Below are positions 17,321-25,870 of a stretch of 64,000 nt of DNA, in pieces. Each line of letters starts with the position of its first letter. Positions within the stretch are counted from its first letter, which is position 1. This stretch comes from Bacillota bacterium (GTDB lineage Bacteria > Bacillota > Clostridia > Peptostreptococcales > Anaerovoracaceae). Location: positions 1-64,000 of the forward strand of contig JAAWDM010000031.1 in the NCBI GenBank assembly GCA_022793795.1, written 5' to 3'. The notes under the pieces are model-generated. The model did no database searches. It saw only the letters and a program-made list of their open reading frames with translations, and was not told the DNA's origin. The position numbers and the translations under genes were made by a program.

Positions 17321-17870
17321 CTTCTTCCTCCTCATTGCAGTAAGTACAAACAATTTGAGACCCTAAATCCAGTTCCCGCAGGTAAACCTTTTTTTCCTCA
17401 TACATGACCCAAGGTAAAAGCCTGCCTGTGTCGTCCACAAAGGCTGGCATAGACTCCATCAAAAGCCCCGCGCCCGTATATTTTCCAAAGGCCTCATGCC
17501 TGGTCCAAATCTGAAAGAAACCTCTAAGCCCCAGCTTCATGACGAAACTCTGCTCATACCGGCTGAAATGTTTCGCTGCAATCTTCGTATAGCCGCAATC
17601 TCTGATTTCCTGTATATCGATGCCGCAAGGGGTCTCTCCCATGATACAGACCCACATATAGCCGCTGTGGCTTACATTAAATTCCAGGGGCAAGTCGGTA
17701 AAATAGGGTTTTCCCTTCTCTTCTCGCTGTATGGTCATCAGGCTGGTCTCAACGGCTTCCCCTGGAATAATTTCTTGCTGCTGGCAGTAAGCGCAGGCAG
17801 CCTCCCTGACCAATGCTTCACTGGCCTCTCCCTTTATATCTTTTCCCTCATAAAGGTAAATATGAAACAT
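17298..17870 (-). CDS. 4'-phosphopantetheinyl transferase (Sfp type)
   Basis: The 190-residue protein carries FNVSHSG near residue 80, CGIDIQEI (Mg-binding Asp) and WTRHEAFGKYTGAGL, the W-x-x-x-E-A-x-x-K signature of Sfp-type transferases. It moves phosphopantetheine from CoA onto a carrier-protein serine. No polyketide or peptide synthetase lies in the window, so fatty-acid ACP or an unlinked carrier is the likely substrate (inference). It is about a pseudo-dimer shorter than Sfp itself, within the normal range for such enzymes. Confidence 0.9.
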   Translation of the reverse strand: MFHIYLYEGKDIKGEASEALVREAACAYCQQQEIIPGEAVETSLMTIQREEKGKPYFTDLPLEFNVSHSGYMWVCIMGETPCGIDIQEIRDCGYTKIAAKHFSRYEQSFVMKLGLRGFFQIWTRHEAFGKYTGAGLLMESMPAFVDDTGRLLPWVMYEEKKVYLRELDLGSQIVCTYCNEEEEDEIQIFG

Positions 17871-17926
17871 GTTACATCTCCTTCCGATCCTTCCAATAGA
17901 AAAAACGGACGCCCTTTGGCGTCCAG

Positions 17927-18265
17927 TTATGATTCTTCCTCGCTCTCGGCAGAGCCATGGTTTTTAACCGCGCCCTCATCAAGTCGCTCCAAAACTCTCC
18001 GGTAGCCATCTGCTCCGTAAAGCAGGCATTTGTTGATTCTACTGATGGTGGCAGTAGAAGCGTTGGTTATCATCTCAATTTCACTGTAAGTTCTCTTCTC
18101 TGAAAGTAGCTTGGCCACTTGAAGCCGCTGGGCGATGGCGTGAAGCTCGCTGATGGTACATATATCTTCAAAAAAACGATAGCAATCCTCTCTGTCTTTA
18201 AGGGTCAAAACCGCATCAAATAGCTGATCGATATCCTCTCTTTTCAGCCTGGATTCATAGGTCAT
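17927..18265 (-). CDS. TrpR-like YerC/YecD family DNA-binding protein
   Basis: The 112-residue protein has the Trp-repressor-like helical core: LFDAVLTLKDREDCYRFFED, ISELHAIAQRLQVAKLL, RTYSEIEMITNASTATISRI and GYRRVLERL. It belongs to the YerC/YecD family, whose effector is not known; it is not a tryptophan repressor as such. AAAGGGG precedes the ATG at 18265 by about 9 nt. It heads the operon that runs on through the phosphopantetheinyl transferase and MBL genes. Repeat copy F lies upstream of it. Confidence 0.88.
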   Translation of the reverse strand: MTYESRLKREDIDQLFDAVLTLKDREDCYRFFEDICTISELHAIAQRLQVAKLLSEKRTYSEIEMITNASTATISRINKCLLYGADGYRRVLERLDEGAVKNHGSAESEEES

Positions 18266-18366
18266 AATGGAAAGCCCCTTTCTGCTGTAATACACAAATT
18301 ATACCATTTCAGCCACACCTAGTCAAATTGAAATTCCCTTCCCTCAAAGGCCCTGGACTAAAACAA

Positions 18367-18638
18367 ATTCTCACAAAACGGTCTTAAAAATTCTATTTTG
18401 GCGAAGGTTTGCTCAGGTTTTCTCACAAAACCGCCTTTTTTATCGGGAAATGGCGAAGCGTCAGGCTACATTCGGTCATATTTATTACATTTATTTCCTT
18501 ATTTTCCTATATCTAACTTGTATTTATCCCCATATTCCCTTTGAATTTCGCTAAATCTCATGAAAAAAACAAGAATTATGAGAAACTCAGGTCATTTGTT
18601 CGCCATTTTATATAAAAAAAATCAAAAATGTGAGAAAT
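18367..18638. repeat. Dispersed intergenic repeat, family 2, copy F (four TTCTCA boxes)
   Basis: About 272 AT-rich bp fill most of the 384-bp gap between the TrpR-like and lipoprotein genes. Inverted boxes ATTCTCACA (18367) and TTTTCTCACAAAA (18418-18430) lie left, with TTATGAGAAA (18576-18585) and AAAATGTGAGAAAT (18625-18638) right. The paired boxes are again about 50-52 bp apart. The interior differs from copies D and E, so membership rests on the box layout. No gene is seen here. Confidence 0.65.
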
Positions 18639-18649
18639 CCAGAAGGCTA

Positions 18650-19369
18650 TCAGCTCTCAACACATAAAAACTTGCCGTCGGTCTGATCCCAATAGTATCT
18701 TTGCATTTCACACTTTCCTGTCTTTGTAGCTGCACCTTCGATTTCTTCACTTATAACCAGAAGATCATTTTTCTTACTTAACTCTATGGTGACATTTTTC
18801 TTTTCAGAGGTTGTGGGCAATTCAGGCAATTCTGTACTCTCCCAGCCCCCCTTTTCCCATTTCCATAACTCAACTTGATTTGTATTGAAACCCAGATAAG
18901 TGGTTTCTTTTAAAAACAGAATACAATCTGCTCCGTTTTTTCTCGGTAAAACCTCCAGTACCGCAGAATCATGCGGCCCCAGCAATGTAACTCCAGCGGT
19001 GACTAACTTTATATTTGTCCTATCTGCTCTATTCTCTGCACTAAAAATTGCGCCTATTATAAACCCATCCTTATTATAGTCATGATAAGGCTCCAACTTA
19101 AACTGTACAAAAAACGCATCTTCCTTGAAACCGATAAAATGACTGGGTGTCACGCTTTCAATATGTAGCAGTGACTGCGTCTCGTCATAAATATAATCTT
19201 TCCACTCATGTAAAAGGTTCCCTTGCTGAAGTTCTGCCTTCATCTGACCTTCCATGATGGTTATCATATCTTCTTTATTGCGGTTCTGGTCACTACAGCT
19301 TCCCAAAAATAAAAGTAAGAAGAGCAACCCGCATCCGATTATCAGTTTTCTCACGTTTCTCCACTTCAT
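18650..19369 (-). CDS. Putative lipoprotein of unknown function
   Basis: The protein is about 239 residues. It opens with a lipoprotein signal: basic KWRNVRKL, the hydrophobic stretch IIGCGLLFLLLFLG, and a lipobox LGSC whose cysteine would be lipidated. It should therefore be anchored on the outer face of the membrane. The remainder is mixed alpha/beta with no motif I recognise; its segments TAGVTLLGPHDSAVLEV and TTYLGFNTNQVELWKWEKGG look like beta-rich repeats. It follows recJ by about 18 bp. A TTG at 19384 is an alternative start. Its 3' end abuts repeat copy F. Confidence 0.7.
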   Translation of the reverse strand: MKWRNVRKLIIGCGLLFLLLFLGSCSDQNRNKEDMITIMEGQMKAELQQGNLLHEWKDYIYDETQSLLHIESVTPSHFIGFKEDAFFVQFKLEPYHDYNKDGFIIGAIFSAENRADRTNIKLVTAGVTLLGPHDSAVLEVLPRKNGADCILFLKETTYLGFNTNQVELWKWEKGGWESTELPELPTTSEKKNVTIELSKKNDLLVISEEIEGAATKTGKCEMQRYYWDQTDGKFLCVES

Positions 19370-19387
19370 TTCAAGCTTCTTCAATCC

Positions 19388-21076
19388 TCACTGAATCTCC
19401 TCCACCAGAAACTGGAGCCGCTCCTGACCCTGCCAAACTTGGCACTCCAGGTTTCCAATCAGGCTCACTGGATGCTTGGAAAATACCACGCCATTGTAAT
19501 TTTGGGCATTGCCAAAGAGGACGCAGCTTGCCCGCTTTCCATAACGGCTCCTAGCCTGAAAGCGCATATGCTGATTGGAATCTCCCATATATCGCACATC
19601 CTCCATGGTCACGTCACCCAATTTGAACAGCGGCCTAGGATTGCCGTTGCCAAAAGGCGCCAGTCGTTCCAGTTCCTTTGCAAAATCGATGTTCATCTCC
19701 TCTACACCGATATGTAGATCGATGTCATAGGTTCGTAGGAAAATATCCGGTTGCTGAACCTTGAGCCGATGCATTTCCTGCAGCAAACATTCCTCCAAAG
19801 CAGGCAGATGTTCCTCCTTCATTAAAAAACCACAGGCTCCTGCATGGCCGCCAAACTTCTCAAACAAGTCCTCATTTTCCTTTAAAAGGGCATAGAGATT
19901 GACTCCCGTAATGCTTCTTCCGGTACCCTTCAAGAATTGTTTTTCCTCGCCGGATGGCGTAACCAGAATAGCCGGCCGGTAGTAGGTCTCCTTTAACTTC
20001 CCTGCCACGATACCGGCGATACCTTCATGGGCGTTTTCCGCACGGATTACGATAAAATCCTTGACCGTGTCCTCATCCCCCGCTCCTATGGCTTTCAGCT
20101 GATCGATACAGTCCTTATAGGTGTCCTGCTGTAGCTTTTTTCTGGTAATGTTATAGTTGAGCAGTTCTGTCACCCGCTCATGCAAAATCTGTTCCTCTCT
20201 GTCACTCTTCGGCTCCCCTGCAAACCGAAGAAGCTCTACTCCCTCCGTAGCGCTCTCAATACGGCCGGATGCGTTTAAATGGGGCACTATAACAAAACTG
20301 ATGTTTTCTGAAGTGATCTTTCCCAAGGTAAGGGAGGCTCCTTCGCAAAGCCGGCGCAGACCAGTTCTTCTTCCCAAGTTGATAATCTTCATGCCGAACT
20401 TAACCAGCGTTCTGTTTTCATCTATCAGAGGCATGATGTCGCCCACTGTACCGATGGCTACCAAATCCAGCACTTCCGTCAAGATGGATTTGGGCAGGTC
20501 CGCTCGCTTCTGAATCCCTTGAGCCACCTTGAAGGCCACACCACAGCCGGCCAACTCCTTAAAGGGATATGGGCATCCTGGCTGCTTGGGATTGATGACG
20601 ATACAGTCGGCAATCCGGTCCGTAATCGTATGATGGTCGGTTACGAGAATTTTCATTCCCAGTTCCTTGGCGTATTCCACCTCTTCCACAGATACACTGC
20701 CACAGTCCACCGTGAGAATCATATGAAAGCCTTGTTGGTGAATCTGTCTGATGGCCTCCTTATTCAATCCATATCCTTCATCGAATCGAGAAGGAATATA
20801 GTAATCCACCTGTCCTGGTTCTGTAATATGGGACAAAACATACAGCATCAACGTTGTAGATGTGATGCCGTCGGCATCATAGTCTCCATAAATACAAATT
20901 TTGGCCCCGCTGATAGCCTCTGACAAAATTAAATGAACCCCTTCCTCCATGTTTTTTAAAAGAAAAGGGTCATAGGTCCGGCGGGGACTATCCGACAGAA
21001 ACTCCTCCATATCCGCCTCTGTGGTCAATCCCCGCTTTATTAACAATTTTAAAATGGTTTCACTTCTGCTCAGCAT
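19388..21076 (-). CDS. recJ: Single-stranded-DNA-specific exonuclease RecJ
   Basis: The 562-residue protein shows the DHH phosphoesterase core, with IYGDYDADGITSTTL near residue 62 and VTDHHTITD near 145. The DHHA1 region includes NASGRIESATEGV and GHAGACGF, and a C-terminal OB-fold-like part follows. RecJ degrades single-stranded DNA 5' to 3' in recombination and mismatch repair. Its length is standard for Firmicutes. It follows the M23 peptidase gene by 3 bp and is followed by the lipoprotein gene. Confidence 0.95.
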   Translation of the reverse strand: MLSRSETILKLLIKRGLTTEADMEEFLSDSPRRTYDPFLLKNMEEGVHLILSEAISGAKICIYGDYDADGITSTTLMLYVLSHITEPGQVDYYIPSRFDEGYGLNKEAIRQIHQQGFHMILTVDCGSVSVEEVEYAKELGMKILVTDHHTITDRIADCIVINPKQPGCPYPFKELAGCGVAFKVAQGIQKRADLPKSILTEVLDLVAIGTVGDIMPLIDENRTLVKFGMKIINLGRRTGLRRLCEGASLTLGKITSENISFVIVPHLNASGRIESATEGVELLRFAGEPKSDREEQILHERVTELLNYNITRKKLQQDTYKDCIDQLKAIGAGDEDTVKDFIVIRAENAHEGIAGIVAGKLKETYYRPAILVTPSGEEKQFLKGTGRSITGVNLYALLKENEDLFEKFGGHAGACGFLMKEEHLPALEECLLQEMHRLKVQQPDIFLRTYDIDLHIGVEEMNIDFAKELERLAPFGNGNPRPLFKLGDVTMEDVRYMGDSNQHMRFQARSRYGKRASCVLFGNAQNYNGVVFSKHPVSLIGNLECQVWQGQERLQFLVEEIQ

Positions 21077-21079
21077 GTA

Positions 21080-22192
21080 TTATCCTTTTAAGTAATTTAG
21101 TGGATCTTCAATTACACCGTTATTTCGCACTTCAAAATGGAGATGGTTGCCGCTGGAAATTCCTGTGGAACCTACCTTAGCAATCTCCTGTCCCTGGGTC
21201 ACAGTCTGACCTGTGGCAACAAGCAGACTGGACGCATGACCATAAATCGTCACAATGCCACCGCCATGGTCAATCATGACACAGTTTCCATAACCGCCAT
21301 ACACACCTGCTAAAATTACCTTACCACTGCCTGCCGCAACGATAGAAGCCCCATAGTTGGCTGCAATATCCATACCGCTGTGGTATTTCCAGACGTGAAG
21401 CACCGGATGCATACGGTAACCTGCATAAGAGGTAATATAATAGCTGCTCGGACAAGGCCAGATAAAGGTGCCTCCCACATACTCGCTGGAGGTGTCGATC
21501 ATGGTTTTCAGCTTGCTTTCCAGTTCCTTAGCCTGTGCCAGCAGCTCGTCTTCTTTGTCCTCCAGTTCTTTTTTCCGTTTATCCAGGGCGGCCTGTTCCT
21601 TTGCTGCCTCTGCCTTTTGTTCCGCAAGAACCGCTCTCTTCTTATTCAGTTCAGCTTTAATCTGCTTCAGCTCTTCATGCTCTCTCTGCAATGTCTCCAT
21701 CACATTCACATCGTTTTCATAAATTCGCTGAATCATTTCCAAATTGGATACAAACTCGGAAATGCTGTTGGAACCCATCAAGACGTCAAAAAAGCCCACC
21801 GAACCATTTTTGTACATGGCTCTAAGGCGGTTGTTAAGATTGTCTTCCCGCTGCTCCATTTCCTTTTCTTTTTGTGCAATATTCCTTTCAGTCTGGGCGA
21901 TTTCATCGCTGGTTGCCTTGATAGAGGCATTGAGAGTATTCACCTTGGCCTGCATACTCTTGATATCTTTTTCCACCTGACTGATCTGCTTACTGGTCTC
22001 ATCCTTCTGATTCTCCACATCGTCCAGTTCATCCTGAATGTCGGCTTTGGTCGGATTGCTGCCATAGGCCCAGGTGGTGGTTCCTATGCTACTTAAAGAA
22101 AGGATCAGCGTAAAGCACAGCAAAACTGTCCAAAGCTTATGTCTTCTATTCTTTTTCTGTGGTCTTTGTTCTTTCATCCCTAGTTTCTCCAT
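21080..22192 (-). CDS. EnvC-like murein hydrolase with coiled coil and M23 peptidase domain
   Basis: The 370-residue protein has an N-terminal signal segment (LWTVLLCFTLILSLSSI), a long coiled coil at about 50-235, and a C-terminal LytM/M23 domain. The zinc motifs are HSGMDIAA, IYGHAS and HLHFEVRN. It should act outside the cell on peptidoglycan. FtsE and FtsX are encoded directly upstream on the same strand, and in Gram-positive bacteria FtsEX activates just such coiled-coil hydrolases, so this is its likely partner. The active-site motifs are intact, so it is probably an enzyme rather than a pure activator. Confidence 0.92.
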   Translation of the reverse strand: MEKLGMKEQRPQKKNRRHKLWTVLLCFTLILSLSSIGTTTWAYGSNPTKADIQDELDDVENQKDETSKQISQVEKDIKSMQAKVNTLNASIKATSDEIAQTERNIAQKEKEMEQREDNLNNRLRAMYKNGSVGFFDVLMGSNSISEFVSNLEMIQRIYENDVNVMETLQREHEELKQIKAELNKKRAVLAEQKAEAAKEQAALDKRKKELEDKEDELLAQAKELESKLKTMIDTSSEYVGGTFIWPCPSSYYITSYAGYRMHPVLHVWKYHSGMDIAANYGASIVAAGSGKVILAGVYGGYGNCVMIDHGGGIVTIYGHASSLLVATGQTVTQGQEIAKVGSTGISSGNHLHFEVRNNGVIEDPLNYLKG

Positions 22193-22252
22193 CGGTATGT
22201 CCTAAAAATTTACTTCTAAATCTCTATGTTTCTAACTATCCAAATATGCGTC

Positions 22253-23146
22253 TTATGTGTCTAGGAATCTGCGCATGGAAACAATGCTGCCCCAAGCTCC
22301 AATGCTCATGCCCAGAGCCAGGAAGATGACTACCATGTTCTGAGTCAAGTAGCTTACAGAAATCAACGGACAGGAAACGATTGCCATAACCTGTTTCCCA
22401 ATCAGTTCCACAATCTTATCATACAGGAATGCAATCAGTCCTGTGGATATAATGGCTGCCAGCAGTCCGATAATCATACCCTCCGCCAAAAACGGCCCGC
22501 GAATAAACCAGTTGGTAGCGCCGATATATTTCATAATCTCGATTTCCTTAGATCTGGCCAATACCATCAGTTTCACTGTATTGGAAACCACCACCACAGA
22601 AACTATCACCAGGAAGGCCATAATCACCAAGGCAGCGATCTGTAGGAAATGGGTAATGCTGGTCAGCTTCTCTACTGTCTCCTGATAATACTGAATATCC
22701 TCCACACCCTCAAAAGTACCTGCAAATGCCGCCACATCGCCGGCATTTTCCAATGAATCTACTGAAATCAACAGAGAACTGGGTAAAGGATTTTCTCCCA
22801 GAGAATCCAGTAAATATCCGCTTTCCCCCCATCTCTCCTTCATGATTTCCAGAGCCTCATCCTTGGTTCTGTACTTTACCTCTATGACGCCTTCTTTTTG
22901 TTTCAGTTCTGTTATAATGGATTGGGCCTGTGCCTCGCTGGTTCCATCCAGCAGATAGACTTCAATCTGGTCATAATCCTGCTTTACTGCCTCTGTAAAC
23001 ATGTTAATATTCACTGTGATGACAAAAAACATGCCCAATATCAACAACATGGCTGTAATAGAAAAGATGGAGGCCAAACTCATACCCCGATTTCGGAAAA
23101 TCTGGATAAATCCTTGTTTTATATTATAAATAAAGCTACGCATCAT
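22253..23146 (-). CDS. ftsX: Cell division protein FtsX
   Basis: The 297-residue membrane protein starts MMRSFIYNIKQGFIQIFRNR. It has one N-terminal membrane helix, an extracellular domain of about 110 residues, and three C-terminal helices (IAALVIMAFLVIVSVVVVSN and later). FtsX forms an ABC-type complex with FtsE that transmits ATP hydrolysis to peptidoglycan hydrolases outside. The ATG at 23146 overlaps the end of ftsE, with AAGGAGG 9 nt upstream. The M23 peptidase gene follows 60 bp downstream. Confidence 0.95.
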   Translation of the reverse strand: MMRSFIYNIKQGFIQIFRNRGMSLASIFSITAMLLILGMFFVITVNINMFTEAVKQDYDQIEVYLLDGTSEAQAQSIITELKQKEGVIEVKYRTKDEALEIMKERWGESGYLLDSLGENPLPSSLLISVDSLENAGDVAAFAGTFEGVEDIQYYQETVEKLTSITHFLQIAALVIMAFLVIVSVVVVSNTVKLMVLARSKEIEIMKYIGATNWFIRGPFLAEGMIIGLLAAIISTGLIAFLYDKIVELIGKQVMAIVSCPLISVSYLTQNMVVIFLALGMSIGAWGSIVSMRRFLDT

Positions 23147-23834
23147 GGCCTTCCACCTCCTTAAAGCCGTACATACCCTCCTCATCACGGACGATACGTC
23201 CCCGCTCGATGGCAATAACCCTTTTCTGCATCCTATCTACAATATCCTTGGCATGGGTCACCATGACGATGGTAGTCCCTCGCAAATTAATCTGATCCAG
23301 CAAATCCATGATTTCCCATGCTGTATCTGGGTCCAAATTTCCTGTAGGTTCATCGGCAATTAAAACCGTCGGATTATTGACAATGGCTCTGGCAATGGCT
23401 ACCCGCTGTTGTTCCCCTGCCGAAAGCTCGTCCGGATATTTATGGGCCTTATCGCTGATGCCCACCAAACTGAGAATTTGCGGCACCTGTTTTCTAATCT
23501 GCCGCGGTGTCTTATGAATGACCTCCATGGCAAAAGCAACGTTCTCAAACACTGTTTTTTTGGGCTGCAATCTAAAATCTTGAAAAACCGTTCCCAGCTT
23601 TCTGCGATACGTAGGTATCTCACGGTTGGACAGCTTTGTTACCTCCTGTCCATCCACCATAAGGCTGCCGCAATCTACATCTATTTCTTTTAAAATCAGT
23701 TTAATAAAGGTTGATTTTCCCGCCCCGCTGGGTCCCACCAGAAAGACAAAATCACCCTTTTCAATATGTACGCTTACATCGTCCAATCCCACATTGGAAC
23801 GATAAGTTTTCGTCACATTTTCAAAACGAATCAT
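23136..23834 (-). CDS. ftsE: Cell division ATP-binding protein FtsE
   Basis: The 232-residue ABC ATPase has Walker A GPSGAGKST near residue 37, the signature LSAGEQQRVAIAR, Walker B VLIADEPTGNLD and a switch His (VTHAKD). It starts MIRFENVTKTYRSN. The ATG at 23834 has AAGGGG six nt upstream; an ATG at 23873 has no site. FtsE pairs with FtsX at the membrane and sits at the head of an ftsE-ftsX-M23 operon. Confidence 0.96.
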   Translation of the reverse strand: MIRFENVTKTYRSNVGLDDVSVHIEKGDFVFLVGPSGAGKSTFIKLILKEIDVDCGSLMVDGQEVTKLSNREIPTYRRKLGTVFQDFRLQPKKTVFENVAFAMEVIHKTPRQIRKQVPQILSLVGISDKAHKYPDELSAGEQQRVAIARAIVNNPTVLIADEPTGNLDPDTAWEIMDLLDQINLRGTTIVMVTHAKDIVDRMQKRVIAIERGRIVRDEEGMYGFKEVEGHDA

Positions 23835-23936
23835 CTTTTTCCCCTTAAAATTCTCGTTTATATTCACATGCACGACCAGACCTGCAGTCTGAAATCGTAC
23901 ACATAATCAAGTAGACCTATCGACTAAATCCTTTAT

Positions 23937-23965
23937 ATTATACTATATTTCGACCCTTATTGAAA
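23937..23965 (-). promoter_or_regulatory. Possible promoter of ftsE
   Basis: A perfect TATAAT (minus strand, 23937-23942) lies 17 bp from a weak -35 hexamer TTTCAA (23960-23965), about 100 bp before ftsE. The -10 is good but the -35 is poor. Confidence 0.45.
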
Positions 23966-24041
23966 TAGTAAAATATGTAAAGTTCTTAATTTCCTTCTAA
24001 AATTCATCTATTCATCATGTTATCTGCCATTGGCAAAGGCC

Positions 24042-24932
24042 TTAAATGACTATGCGCCATATGGACTCCGCCAGATCTTCCATTTCTGCCTGCAGATTTT
24101 GGACCATAATCAACTCGATTGGCAAAGCCTGGCTATACTGTGCCTCATAAAATATTGGCTTTTCTATCAATGGGACTGAAAAAAACTCTGATAAATGAAA
24201 AAAGCGTTTTAGTTTCTTTTGGTTGACGGCCGTATTATTACGGTTGACTACCCACAATACAGACATGCCATCAAGCTGCATTTTTCTAAGGTTTTCATAC
24301 CTTTCCGCACCGGCAAACACCTTTGACGGCAATGGGTCCATAACGGCTACCACTAAATCATACTGTTTCAGGCAATGAAAAGACGGACTATCGACAATGA
24401 CCATTTTACCGGCAAATTGCCTAAGGGCAGCCCTATCGGCCGATAGGGCTGCAGCATATGCCAACCTCATTTCCCTTTCCTCCTCATCCTCACCAAGCGG
24501 TAGCGGAGGCCATACGACCCAGTTGATTCCCTTATGCAGATTGACAGCCTGCCCTAGATGCTCATTCCTTTCATATAACTTAAAAAAGTCAGTAAACCGT
24601 CTATCGCCAAACCTCCTGTCTAAAGCAGCCTCAAAAAATACGCTGCTTTTACCAGTATCGGGCCGGCATATTTCCACATAAGACACACAACCTGGCGCAG
24701 GAATGGGCTTTTCCTGGGATGTTTTGGGCAATGTCTCAAAGATTTCATGGATTCTCCTGCTCTGGACGTCTTCCTTATCGCCACAATCATCTTCTATCCC
24801 CGAATTTTCGACAAATTTCGACAATAAAAAAGCCAAGGAGGTGGCAATAAAGGTAGCGCCTACACCTTGGCTGATACCAACCACAGCTATGATCGGTTTT
24901 CTTCTATTTATGCCCTTCATATCCTGCTTCAT
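24042..24932 (-). CDS. Degenerate ParA/MinD-like P-loop protein
   Basis: The 296-residue protein has the start and order of a ParA/MinD/CpaE ATPase. The hydrophobic IIAVVGISQGVGATFIAT stands at the Walker A position (residues 14-31), KMVIVDSPSF stands for the Walker A' aspartate, and YDLVVAVMDPLP and VLWVVNRNN resemble later strands. Both lysines of the KGGxGKT loop are missing (G-I-S-Q-G-V-G-A-T), so normal ATP hydrolysis is doubtful. Similar lysine-less proteins are known in Clostridia, but I cannot name a function. It stands alone, with a 350-bp gap holding a repeat element on its upstream side. GGAGA precedes the ATG. Confidence 0.7.
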   Translation of the reverse strand: MKQDMKGINRRKPIIAVVGISQGVGATFIATSLAFLLSKFVENSGIEDDCGDKEDVQSRRIHEIFETLPKTSQEKPIPAPGCVSYVEICRPDTGKSSVFFEAALDRRFGDRRFTDFFKLYERNEHLGQAVNLHKGINWVVWPPLPLGEDEEEREMRLAYAAALSADRAALRQFAGKMVIVDSPSFHCLKQYDLVVAVMDPLPSKVFAGAERYENLRKMQLDGMSVLWVVNRNNTAVNQKKLKRFFHLSEFFSVPLIEKPIFYEAQYSQALPIELIMVQNLQAEMEDLAESIWRIVI

Positions 24933-24948
24933 TTGTCATCTCTCCATT

Positions 24949-25216
24949 TACCCTCGGCCCCACTTGAGTCGGCTATTTGCAGCGCTTTCATCGTTATCTT
25001 CGCCTTGCATACGCCCAGTATGCGCGGCTCGCTCATCTGTCTCGAAATTTCCACAAATATCACGCCGAAAGGTCAAGGCGTTTTGACCAGCACATTTGTG
25101 ATGGGGCAAGGCGCAAACAGGCTGGCGTACTGGATGTACGGTAGTTTGTTTGTAACGCAGCAGCCAGTGCGAATGTGCCGGAACAAAACCGTGTGTGTCT
25201 TTTGGGGTCGAGGGTA
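24949..25216. repeat. 268-bp intergenic element with terminal inverted repeats and several hairpins
   Basis: The ends are TACCCTCGGCCCCA (24949-24962) and TGGGGTCGAGGGTA (25203-25216), 14-bp inverted repeats with one mismatch. Inside are short hairpins built on GCATAC/GTATGC, GGTCAA/TTGACC and CGTAC/GTACG. It occupies most of the gap between aroQ and the ParA-like gene. From memory, near-identical stretches recur between genes in many gut Clostridia and often yield spurious short ORFs, but I could not search. The overlapping open frames on both strands have no gene-like support. The function is unknown. Confidence 0.7.
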
Positions 25217-25282
25217 TGTCATATATACTTATTTTACAATTTCTAACATAAAATGTCAAGTATTTACATGTAAGCAGTTTTA

Positions 25283-25711
25283 TCAATACTTCTCTACCAG
25301 ATAAGACAGAGCCTCATGGTACCCCTCGAAGCCCTTCCCGCAGATGGTCCTCTCTGCTGCCATGGATACATAGGAAACCTTGCGGAAAGGCTCCCTGCTG
25401 TTGATATCAGTCAAATGAACCTCCACTGTGGGAATTGCTACCGCTTTCAATGCATCTAAGATCGCCACGCTGGTATGGGTATATGCCGCTGCATTGATGA
25501 CAATTCCATCAAACACCTGATAGGCCTCCTGTATCTTGGTCACGATCTCCCCCTCGTGATTGGACTGATAAATCTCCACCTCCAGAGACAACTCCCTGGC
25601 CCATGTCTCAATGGAGGCTACCAGATTTTCATAAGTCCTGCTGCCATAAAGCTGGGGCTCCCGAATCCCTACCATATTCAAATTGGGCCCATTGATTATT
25701 AAGATTTTCAT
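25283..25711 (-). CDS. aroQ: 3-dehydroquinate dehydratase, type II
   Basis: The 142-residue protein starts MKILIINGPNLNMVGIREPQ and has QSNHEGEIV and INAAAYTHTSVAI. It ends its core with VEVHLTDINSREPFR, all standard type II dehydroquinase motifs (active Tyr, Asn and His). It forms 3-dehydroshikimate in the shikimate pathway. AGGAGG lies 9 nt before the ATG at 25711. It is separated from the rest of the aro operon by dppA, which is on the other strand, so it has its own promoter. Confidence 0.96.
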   Translation of the reverse strand: MKILIINGPNLNMVGIREPQLYGSRTYENLVASIETWARELSLEVEIYQSNHEGEIVTKIQEAYQVFDGIVINAAAYTHTSVAILDALKAVAIPTVEVHLTDINSREPFRKVSYVSMAAERTICGKGFEGYHEALSYLVEKY

Positions 25712-25870
25712 GAAATTTTTCCTCCTGAACAATGATTCTGTACATCCTCCCTTTCTCTGCTTTTCCTTGGGTTTTTACCCTAAAATTTTCAAATCATATG
25801 GACAATTTCCCTGTTTCATGGGAAAATAGAGACAGAAACATCATACCAAACCAAAAGAGAGGGCGTAATT

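Noticed and set aside
21380-22096. Plus-strand hydrophobic frame of 238 codons
   Set aside because: It is the mirror of the coiled coil in the M23 peptidase; Glu/Lys-rich coils give Leu/Phe-rich antisense frames.
24867-25304. Plus-strand and minus-strand short frames across the 24949-25216 element
   Set aside because: They coincide with an element bounded by inverted repeats, have no start site, and the same kind of frame is a known source of spurious annotations.
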